From Bacteroidota bacterium (lineage in GTDB: Bacteria > Bacteroidota > Bacteroidia > UBA7662), in NCBI GenBank assembly GCA_016868485.1, contig VGGT01000049.1, positions 1-10,256 on the forward strand: a stretch of 10,256 bases of DNA, given 5' to 3'. Both the position numbers and the translations under genes were made by a program. Below the pieces are notes generated by a model. The model made no database searches and was not told where the DNA came from. It saw only the letters and a list, made by a program, of their open reading frames with translations. Shown one piece after another: positions 1 to 6,427 of the stretch. The first letter of the stretch is position 1, and the number at the start of each line of letters is the position of its first letter.

Positions 1-1
1 G

Positions 2-1297
2 CTGGCTCTGAGTGGCAATACGGGCGCATCCGGAGGTCCACATTTGCATTTCGAAATTCGACACACCGAAACCGAGGAGCTCATCAACCCGCATTGGTTC
101 GGCCTTCGGGTAGCCGACAATGTTCGCCCAACCTTTGATTGCATGGAAGTTGTTCCCCTTGGCCCTGGCAGTTTAGTTGTCGGAAAGCCTTCCCCACTTC
201 GACTCCAGTTTTTACAAGACAGCACGGGTTTCTGGCGCGCAAAGAAAGAAGCAGAGGTAGCCGGTGCATGCCACGTACAGGTTAAAGTGTGGGACAAACA
301 CACCGAAAATGAGTTGCGGCAGGGCATCTACCAATTACTTCTCATTCAAGGTTTGGATACACTCTACGCATTCAAAGCAGATCGCTACGCCCATTCGGAA
401 ACGCGCTACGCCAATTCTGTGATGGATTATGAAGCGAAAATGCTCAACAACGAGACATTCTATCGCTTGTTTCGTTCGCCGGGCAACCACCTTCGTTTGA
501 TCAATGCTGAACTCAGCAACGGGATACTCCACCCAAAAGTTGGTGCCAAAACACAATACCGAATCATTGCGACCGACTTCTTTGGTAATCAGTCGGAGGG
601 CAGTTTCACGCTAACAGGATCCCAAAATCTTAATCCTGGATTGAAATCTGCTGCGCCCCAACGGTTCGAAACGGTGATACCACCCGATCGCGCCCTGAAC
701 ATTGAACAAGAAAATTTTCGAATTCATTTGCCTCCGGGAACCATCTATGATACGTTGAATACCCGAATCAGCATCCGACCAGGTCCCGCAGGCTCCCTCT
801 CGTCGGAATATCGGATCGGCAGCCCCCGCATTCCGGTTCATCATTATTTCCCTATGTCCATCCGTGCCCAACACGTGCCAACGAGCTTGAAAAACAAAGT
901 TGTGGCCATCGGAACAAGCATTAAGGGTGTGCAAGTGGCCCATATGGGCACATGGAAAGGCGGGTGGTTTGAAACAAAGGCCCGTCAACTCGGTAGTTTT
1001 TATTTGGCACTTGACACCATTGCCCCTCGGATCAGTATGCAGGGAAAACTGAAGAGCGACACCCTACATATCGGCAGTTCCCTACATTTTACTTGCAGCG
1101 ATGCGCGTTCTGGCATCAAGAACTTTCATTTTTATGTGGGTGAATTCTGGAATAAGCTGATTTGGGATGCAAAATCTGCGACCCTCACGGCACGCATCGA
1201 TGAAAATGCACCTCGGGGCAATCAAATGCTCTGTTTGGTTGTTGTTGATGCGGTTGGCAATGAGGCCAACCTCAAAATCCCCGTTTTTATACCATGA
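2..1297 (+). CDS. M23-family peptidoglycan endopeptidase, 3' part (5' end outside window)
   Basis: Only the C-terminal 431 residues are present; the reading frame is open to the left edge. Residues 4-20 of the visible part read SGNTGASGGPHLHFEIR, the end of the LytM/lysostaphin-type M23 catalytic domain. Its HLH pair supplies a zinc ligand and a catalytic histidine. Family knowledge: these zinc enzymes cut peptide cross-links in peptidoglycan in the periplasm. The first zinc-binding HxxxD motif must lie upstream of the window. About 400 residues follow the catalytic core and are rich in beta-strand-like segments. The last about 90 residues (DTIAPRIS ... VVVDAVGNEAN) resemble an Ig-like module, as seen in long Bacteroidota M23 proteins. 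The TTG at position 44 sits inside the catalytic motif and is not a start. The stop codon overlaps the bcp start as ATGA, so the two genes are probably co-transcribed and translationally coupled. The family is certain; the substrate and the role of the long C-terminal region are not. Confidence 0.93.
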   Translation: MALSGNTGASGGPHLHFEIRHTETEELINPHWFGLRVADNVRPTFDCMEVVPLGPGSLVVGKPSPLRLQFLQDSTGFWRAKKEAEVAGACHVQVKVWDKHTENELRQGIYQLLLIQGLDTLYAFKADRYAHSETRYANSVMDYEAKMLNNETFYRLFRSPGNHLRLINAELSNGILHPKVGAKTQYRIIATDFFGNQSEGSFTLTGSQNLNPGLKSAAPQRFETVIPPDRALNIEQENFRIHLPPGTIYDTLNTRISIRPGPAGSLSSEYRIGSPRIPVHHYFPMSIRAQHVPTSLKNKVVAIGTSIKGVQVAHMGTWKGGWFETKARQLGSFYLALDTIAPRISMQGKLKSDTLHIGSSLHFTCSDARSGIKNFHFYVGEFWNKLIWDAKSATLTARIDENAPRGNQMLCLVVVDAVGNEANLKIPVFIP

Positions 1298-1746
1298 GCA
1301 GACCTACCGTCGGACAAAAAGCACCCTCATTCAGTGGCCCCAACCAAAATGGAGCACCCATCGATTCTCAGCGCTTTATGGGAAAGAAAATCGTACTGTA
1401 TTTTTATCCAAAAGATGACACGCCTGGCTGTACGGCCGAGGCATGTAATTTGCGCGACAATTACGCAATGCTGCAGGCATCGGGCTATGTGGTATTGGGC
1501 GTGAGTGCTGATGGCGTGAAATCGCACGATAAGTTCGTTCGTAAATATGAGTTGCCCTTCGACCTACTGGCCGATGAAGACAAGAGCATTCATACCGCCT
1601 ACGGGACCTGGGTCGAAAAAAGTATGTACGGTCGTAAGTATATGGGTACTGATCGGGTCACTTTCATCATCGACGAGAACGGCATCATATCGGATATCAT
1701 TGAGAAGGTCGACACCAAAAACCACACGGCTCAAATCATCAAATAA
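1294..1746 (+). CDS. bcp: Thioredoxin-dependent thiol peroxidase (Bcp/PrxQ)
   Basis: A 150-residue peroxiredoxin of the Bcp/PrxQ subfamily, at the usual family length. It reduces hydrogen peroxide and organic hydroperoxides with electrons from thioredoxin, normally in the cytoplasm; no signal peptide is visible. The catalytic motif YPKDDTPGCTAEACNLRD holds the peroxidatic Cys46. Cys51, five residues later, is the resolving cysteine of the atypical 2-Cys PrxQ type. Thr43 and Arg121 (in GTDRVTFIID) fit the conserved active-site Thr and Arg. The ATG overlaps the stop codon of the M23 gene (ATGA), which supports this start. The 3' end overlaps the 3' end of uvrA, on the opposite strand, by 16 bases. 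I see no separate promoter in front, so expression probably depends on the M23 transcript. Confidence 0.96.
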   Translation: MSRPTVGQKAPSFSGPNQNGAPIDSQRFMGKKIVLYFYPKDDTPGCTAEACNLRDNYAMLQASGYVVLGVSADGVKSHDKFVRKYELPFDLLADEDKSIHTAYGTWVEKSMYGRKYMGTDRVTFIIDENGIISDIIEKVDTKNHTAQIIK

Positions 1747-4619
1747 CGTGCGGTGTGGCTCTCAGCCACATTGCGGAGGCCATCACGCGGGCCAGAATAC
1801 AACACCCGACCACCGGCCTTTCCTCCATCCGGACCCATATCGATGAGGTAATCTGCCGAGCGAATGACATCGAGGTTGTGTTCAATGATAAGAATCGTAT
1901 TGCCTCGGTCTACTAAGCGGTGCAAAACCTCCATCAGCACACGTATATCCTCAAAATGAAGTCCTGTGGTGGGCTCATCGAGGATATATAGTGTATTCCC
2001 CGTATCGCGCCGCGATAACTCCGATGCCAGCTTGACCCGCTGGGCCTCGCCACCCGATAAGGTGGTGGAGGACTGTCCGAGTGTTAGATAGCCCAATCCA
2101 ACCTCTTGAAGGGTCTGGATTTTCCGATTGATCGCAGGTATTTTTTCAAAAAATTCAAGCGCATCGGAAATACTCATGTCCAGTACCTCGCTGATGGACT
2201 TGCCTTTATACCGAACCTCAAGCGTTTCCCGATTATAGCGCCGGCCGTTGCATTCCTCACACCGCACCTCCACATCGGGCAGAAAATTCATCTCGACAAT
2301 GCGCATTCCAGCGCCCCCACAGGTCTCACATCGACCTCCTTTCACATTAAACGAAAACCGACCGGGCTTATACCCCCGAATCTTGGCTTCGGGCAATTCT
2401 GCAAACAACTGCCGGATGTCGGTAAACACGCCGGTGTATGTACTCGGATTAGACCTTGGCGTACGCCCAATAGGTGCTTGATCGACCTCAATGACTTTAT
2501 CGATGTGCTCGATCCCTTCCGCCGAATCTACTCCAAGGGGCCGTCGACGGCTGACTGTTAGTCTTTGACTTAAAAGGGGAAAGAGATTTTCATGAACCAA
2601 GGTCGATTTACCCGATCCCGAAACACCTGTAACACAAATTAAACTGCCCAAGGGGAAGCGCACATCTACATTCTTGAGGTTATGTCCACGTACTCCTTTG
2701 AGCGTGAGCCAATGATCGCCAGGAATTCGGGTTGCACGAAACGGCATGGTCTTCTCGCCCCTTAAATAAGCGGCAGTGAGCGATTCCATCTTGATAAATT
2801 CAGTAGGATGCCCGCTGGCCACCACCTCACCTCCAAAGCGACCGGCACCCGGGCCTAAATCAATGACATAATCACTTTGCCGGATGATCTCTTCATCATG
2901 CTCCACAACGAGTACGGTATTGCCCGAATCACGCAGCGCTTTGAGGGAGTCGATCAACTGCAAATTATCGCGTTGATGCAGCCCAATGCTTGGTTCATCG
3001 AGGATGTACATCACCCCCACCAGTTGCGATCCCAATTGAGTAGCCAGTCGTATTCTTTGCGATTCACCCCCACTGAGGCTTCGTGCCGGTCGGTCGAGTG
3101 ATAAATACCCCAATCCGATGCCCAGCAGAAAAGACACTCGGGTGCTGATTTCACGCAAGATTTCTGCAGCTACCCGAGCTTTTTGTCCGACGAAGCCCGA
3201 TTCCAGTCCGTTCAGCCAGACGGAGAGATCCGACAATTCCATGGAAGAAACTTGGGCAATGTTCTTGCCATCAACCAAAAAATGCAGCGACTCCGTCTTG
3301 AGGCGCGCACCACCACAACCCGAGCACACCTGAAACTGCAGAAATTCCTCCGCCCAATTCTGGAATGATGAACCTGTTGAATCGTCGCGCTGCTTTTGTA
3401 GCATGGGAATTATGCCTTCAAAGCGAACCATGCTGTTGCCGTATTCACCATAACGTCCGGGAACCTCCAGGAGGGCCTCGGAACCATAGAGCAAAGCCTT
3501 TTTAAATCCTTCATCGAGCTGGCCCACTGGGGTGCTTAAGTTGGCCTTGTATTTTTTGGCTAAGGCGGTCACCAATCTAAAGACCCAAATCTCACGGTAC
3601 TCCCCCAGTGGGGCAATTCCGCCACCGATAATACTCAAGGAGGGATCGGGCATCACGAGTTCGGGGTCAACAACGGCTAAGCTCCCCAAACCATCACATA
3701 CCGTACAAGCACCTTGGGGTGAATTGAAGCTGAATGTATTTGGCTGAGGCTCGTCGTAGGCCACCCCGCTTTCTGGATCCATCAAAAACCGACTGAAATA
3801 ACGTCCTACACCTTGCTCTTCATCCCACAACAAAACCACGCCTTTCCCTTGTTTGAGTGTGAGGGCCAGCGATTCGGTCAGTCGGTTACTTCCCCCTGAG
3901 GCCACCTTCAATTTATCGATCTGCAGTTCAATTTCATGTGTTTTGTAGCGATCGAGTTGCATCCCCGCCTTCAACTCGCGAAACGCCCCATCCACCCGCA
4001 CACGCATAAAGCCCTGCCTTTTCAATTGCTCGAACAGTTCCTTATAATGGCCCTTGCGCGATCGCACCAGTGGGGCAAGCAGAACAACATTCCGATCCGC
4101 ATAATCCAAACAAATAATACGGCGTATTTCCTCTTCGGTCAGGCGCTGCATCAGGTTGCCTGTTTTATAAGACACGGCATCCCCAACCCTGGCATACAAC
4201 AGTCTGAGGAAGTCATACACCTCGGTTACGGTGCCTACGGTAGACCTCGGGTTTCGTCCAACAGTTTTTTGCTCGATCGAGATCACCGGACTCAATCCTT
4301 CAATCACATCCACGTCGGGACGTTCCATTGCACCAATAAATTGTCGGGCATAGGCCGAAAAACTTTCCATATAGCGTCGCTGACCCTCGGCATAGAGGGT
4401 CTGAAATGCGAGTGATGATTTACCACTACCGCTCAATCCGGTGATGACCACCAACTGATCGCGATTAAATTGCACATTGATATCGCGTAGGTTATGTTCT
4501 CGAGCACCCACCACCCGAACCTCGTCGGATGCGATGAATGTGTCTATTGTATTGTTGCCGGATTGTTTCATGTCAACCTCTTCTTCCCCATACCCAGCAA
4601 TGTGTTCAGAAGACGTCAT
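1731..4619 (-). CDS. uvrA: Excinuclease ABC subunit A (UvrA)
   Basis: DNA-damage recognition ATPase of nucleotide excision repair. It acts as a dimer that scans DNA with UvrB and loads UvrB at lesions. At 962 residues it is near the usual 940-960. Visible in order: Walker A GLSGSGKS (61-68); the conserved YMESFSAYARQF segment (83-94); a zinc-module CxxC at Cys305/308 and another CxxC at Cys432/435; ABC signature LSGGE (515-519) with Walker B YILDEPS; a second Walker A GVSGSGKS (665-672); the C-terminal zinc finger Cys764/767 with Cys787/790; and a second signature LSGGE (854-858) with YILDEPT. The ATG at 4619 overlaps the mltD stop (ATGA), which is why I chose it. An alternative ATG 16 codons inside (4571) has GAGG a few bases upstream and cannot be excluded; the conserved domain begins only after residue 30. 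It is the last gene of the - strand operon, and its 3' end overlaps bcp. Confidence 0.98.
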   Translation of the reverse strand: MTSSEHIAGYGEEEVDMKQSGNNTIDTFIASDEVRVVGAREHNLRDINVQFNRDQLVVITGLSGSGKSSLAFQTLYAEGQRRYMESFSAYARQFIGAMERPDVDVIEGLSPVISIEQKTVGRNPRSTVGTVTEVYDFLRLLYARVGDAVSYKTGNLMQRLTEEEIRRIICLDYADRNVVLLAPLVRSRKGHYKELFEQLKRQGFMRVRVDGAFRELKAGMQLDRYKTHEIELQIDKLKVASGGSNRLTESLALTLKQGKGVVLLWDEEQGVGRYFSRFLMDPESGVAYDEPQPNTFSFNSPQGACTVCDGLGSLAVVDPELVMPDPSLSIIGGGIAPLGEYREIWVFRLVTALAKKYKANLSTPVGQLDEGFKKALLYGSEALLEVPGRYGEYGNSMVRFEGIIPMLQKQRDDSTGSSFQNWAEEFLQFQVCSGCGGARLKTESLHFLVDGKNIAQVSSMELSDLSVWLNGLESGFVGQKARVAAEILREISTRVSFLLGIGLGYLSLDRPARSLSGGESQRIRLATQLGSQLVGVMYILDEPSIGLHQRDNLQLIDSLKALRDSGNTVLVVEHDEEIIRQSDYVIDLGPGAGRFGGEVVASGHPTEFIKMESLTAAYLRGEKTMPFRATRIPGDHWLTLKGVRGHNLKNVDVRFPLGSLICVTGVSGSGKSTLVHENLFPLLSQRLTVSRRRPLGVDSAEGIEHIDKVIEVDQAPIGRTPRSNPSTYTGVFTDIRQLFAELPEAKIRGYKPGRFSFNVKGGRCETCGGAGMRIVEMNFLPDVEVRCEECNGRRYNRETLEVRYKGKSISEVLDMSISDALEFFEKIPAINRKIQTLQEVGLGYLTLGQSSTTLSGGEAQRVKLASELSRRDTGNTLYILDEPTTGLHFEDIRVLMEVLHRLVDRGNTILIIEHNLDVIRSADYLIDMGPDGGKAGGRVLYSGPRDGLRNVAESHTARYLMI
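1749..1775 (+). terminator. Stem-loop directly after the bcp stop codon (possible transcript 3' end)
   Basis: Two bases after the bcp TAA stop lies TGTGGCT-CTC-AGCCACA (1754-1770), a perfect 7-bp stem with a 3-base loop. On the + strand RNA it extends by G-U, G-U, C-G, G-C and U-G pairs to about 12 pairs. On the - strand the wobble pairs become A/C mismatches, so the structure favours the bcp transcript. No U-tract follows (GAGGCC), so it is not a classical intrinsic terminator. It could be a transcript 3'-end stabiliser or a weak terminator between the convergent genes. The bases also encode the last codons of uvrA on the other strand. Confidence 0.42.
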
Positions 4620-5881
4620 TTGACTCCTTCCGTTTTCGAACTATCTGTGCTCAATTCGATTTTCAATGTTTGACCCCCCACCAATCGGGTGTTTTCCAGT
4701 GAATTCCACAGTACAATCTCGGTAACCGTAACACCAAACATCTTGGCCACCTCTTCAATTTTCTGCTTTTCTGTGACTTTGTGGCGCACGATGTGGCGCT
4801 TTTTAGCTTGCGTTGCAGCATGCTCAGGTCTAGGAACGGCCGCCGGCATCTGATTAGACTGCGTGGGCATCGATTCAGTTTTTGATCGATAGCCCAAGCT
4901 ATCGATCAATCCCGGCTCAACAAGATCCGATAATTCTGGAAGGTCCATCGAACCGTCTGCCTCAGGTATTCTAAAAGTATACGGCTGACTTCCGCTGGGT
5001 GCAGGTAAAGAATAAGAACGAATCCAGGGATTATGCGCTCGAAGAACCTTATAACTGTATCCCATCGAACGGGCCCACTGGGCTACATCTTTAATGGCCG
5101 TATCGATCTTGATCGTCCGATTTGTTAATGGTCCGTATTTTTGGGCTGCGGTTAATCGGTATCCGTAACTCTTGGGGTGCTCAAAAATGTATTTTGTGGC
5201 AATCAGGCGGGGTAAATACCGACTGGTCTCCTGATTCAACCAGAGCTCATAGTATTGACTCAAGCCTTGTTGTTGTACTTGCTTACGAAGGCCATTCGTC
5301 CCCATATTATAGGCCGCAGCAGCCATAGCCCATGAACCGAATTCCCGCTTGGCATCCAACAAAAACCGACATGCAGCATGGGCTGAACGAATGGGATCAT
5401 AACGCTCGTCGATACCTTCTTCGATCTTGAGTCCGTAGGCCTTGCCCGTCGACTCAACAAATTGCCAAAATCCAGCGGCCTGTGACGGACTCACCACATT
5501 AGCGAGTCCACTTTCGATGACCGCTAAATACTTAAAGTCGTCTGGAACCCCATATTGTTTCAAGATGGGTTCGAATACTGGAAACCACCGAGCCGCCCTT
5601 TTCATGCTGAGGACGGTTGAGGATTGGAAATAGGTATTGACCAACAACTCGCGATCGACTCGTTCACGTACCTCCAAATCCTCCAGGGGTACTTGCTCAC
5701 CTGCAAATTCCATATCATCTGGAATGGGGACTGCATGGACAGAATAGCGACTCCAGAACTCATCCAACATACGCGTTTCTTCTGAATTGCGGCTCGAAGT
5801 CGTTAACTTAAACAGAAATCCAAGCATTACAACAAGCAAAAAACCTTGCCTGAGCCGCTTATTGTGGAATAGATCCCTCAT
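4616..5881 (-). CDS. mltD: MltD-like membrane-bound lytic transglycosylase with one LysM domain
   Basis: Predicted to cleave the MurNAc-GlcNAc bond of peptidoglycan, forming 1,6-anhydro-MurNAc. The 421 residues start with a basic N-terminus and a hydrophobic segment (about 12-27). This is a signal-anchor or uncleaved signal; I see no lipobox cysteine, unlike E. coli MltD. The SLT (family 1) catalytic domain covers about 95-235. Glu123 in YLAVIESGL is the catalytic acid, followed by SPSQAAGFWQF (131-141) and AAYNMGTNG (188-196). A polar, low-complexity linker (about 310-362) leads to a single LysM domain (about 364-410, ending GGQTLKIEL) that should bind glycan chains. It starts within the stop of the DUF2480 gene (ATGA) and ends within the start of uvrA (ATGA), so translational coupling is likely on both sides. 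The family is certain; the mltD symbol is by domain architecture only. Confidence 0.93.
   Translation of the reverse strand: MRDLFHNKRLRQGFLLVVMLGFLFKLTTSSRNSEETRMLDEFWSRYSVHAVPIPDDMEFAGEQVPLEDLEVRERVDRELLVNTYFQSSTVLSMKRAARWFPVFEPILKQYGVPDDFKYLAVIESGLANVVSPSQAAGFWQFVESTGKAYGLKIEEGIDERYDPIRSAHAACRFLLDAKREFGSWAMAAAAYNMGTNGLRKQVQQQGLSQYYELWLNQETSRYLPRLIATKYIFEHPKSYGYRLTAAQKYGPLTNRTIKIDTAIKDVAQWARSMGYSYKVLRAHNPWIRSYSLPAPSGSQPYTFRIPEADGSMDLPELSDLVEPGLIDSLGYRSKTESMPTQSNQMPAAVPRPEHAATQAKKRHIVRHKVTEKQKIEEVAKMFGVTVTEIVLWNSLENTRLVGGQTLKIELSTDSSKTEGVK
4882..4909. repeat. Perfect 12-bp inverted repeat with 4-base loop inside mltD
   Basis: TTGATCGATAGC (4882-4893), CCAA, then GCTATCGATCAA (4898-4909) pair without a mismatch. 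It lies within the mltD coding region and encodes LIDSLGYRS in the linker between the SLT and LysM domains, where protein constraint should be low. No U-tract follows on the mltD mRNA. Its role is unknown: an RNA hairpin, a DNA-binding site, a remnant of a palindromic repeat family, or chance. Confidence 0.7.
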
Positions 5882-6378
5882 GCCCCCCTTTTAAATATTG
5901 GAACTGTAGAACACGGCTCACCAAACATAATCGATCGCGCAATCGGCTGAAGTCGCTCCAACAAGGCCAGTCCCAATTGACCCGATTGATCCCCGCCACA
6001 ACCCTTCAATATGATCCGCTGATCACGAAAAGCTGAAAAATCTTCGTTCCTGATTTGGTTTATGGCTAATTGGATTCTCAATTCATGCTCTGTCCCCAAA
6101 AATGGACGAGCGCTTACCCCTACCAAATACCGACCCACCAATATGTACGTCCACGCGGGCAACAAAGCGGGGGTACTGCAAAAAAGCGCGACATCACGTT
6201 CTGCGAAGGAAGACCATTCCTGCTCCATTAAAAACAAGCGAAATTCCTTTTCTCTGAGCAACATTCCACGCTCCAATCCAAGCGCGACATCAAATACAGA
6301 GCAAAATTGACTTTCAATCCACTTTTGTGGATCAATCACTTGCAAACCGCTAAGAGCAACCCGATTGGTCAGACTCAT
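5878..6378 (-). CDS. DUF2480 family protein, function unknown
   Basis: A 166-residue protein that I recognise as DUF2480, a Bacteroidota-restricted family with no established function. Family-like blocks are NRVALSGLQVID near the N-terminus, LREKEFR (41-47), VALFCSTPALLPAWTYILV (63-81), IILKGCGGD (122-130), LLERLQPIARSIMFGEPCS (139-157) and the VPIFKR C-terminus. Cys67, Cys127 and Cys156 lie in the most conserved blocks and could bind a metal or cluster (inference). No signal peptide or membrane segment is seen, so it is probably cytoplasmic. I chose the ATG at 6378 rather than the in-frame ATG at 6396. The family starts shortly before NRVA, and the upstream ATG would lie inside a hairpin in the spacer. 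The stop overlaps the mltD start (ATGA). It lies 49 bases downstream of the ppiD stop. Confidence 0.88.
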   Translation of the reverse strand: MSLTNRVALSGLQVIDPQKWIESQFCSVFDVALGLERGMLLREKEFRLFLMEQEWSSFAERDVALFCSTPALLPAWTYILVGRYLVGVSARPFLGTEHELRIQLAINQIRNEDFSAFRDQRIILKGCGGDQSGQLGLALLERLQPIARSIMFGEPCSTVPIFKRGA

Positions 6379-6392
6379 ATAACAAAACAGTT

Positions 6393-6416
6393 CCAACGCA
6401 GAAATGCTGCAGTTGG
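6393..6416 (-). terminator. Hairpin with U-rich tail in the ppiD-DUF2480 spacer (attenuator or terminator candidate)
   Basis: Read on the - strand: CCAAC, a bulged T, GCAG, loop CATTT, then CTGC and GTTGG. This gives a 9-bp stem with one bulge, followed by the T-rich stretch AACTGTTTTGTTAT that runs up to the DUF2480 ATG. It begins 11 bases after the ppiD stop codon. The shape suits a leaky intrinsic terminator that would lower expression of DUF2480-mltD-uvrA relative to ppiD, or an RNA-processing site. The U-tract is interrupted, so termination would be partial at best. Confidence 0.5.
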
Positions 6417-6427
6417 TTCATGGTGCA

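Noticed and set aside
2139..2155. T-run followed by A-run near TATTTTTTCAAAAAATTC in uvrA
   Set aside because: It encodes the ordinary EFFEKIPA segment with Phe and Lys codons and is not next to any gene end.
3936..4415. + strand open frame of 159 codons opposite uvrA
   Set aside because: It is antisense to the strongly conserved N-terminal ABC region of UvrA, and its translation resembles no family.
6379..6396. ATG at 6396 as the start of the DUF2480 gene
   Set aside because: It would add six residues that the family does not appear to have and would put the start inside the spacer hairpin; the ATG at 6378 fits better.
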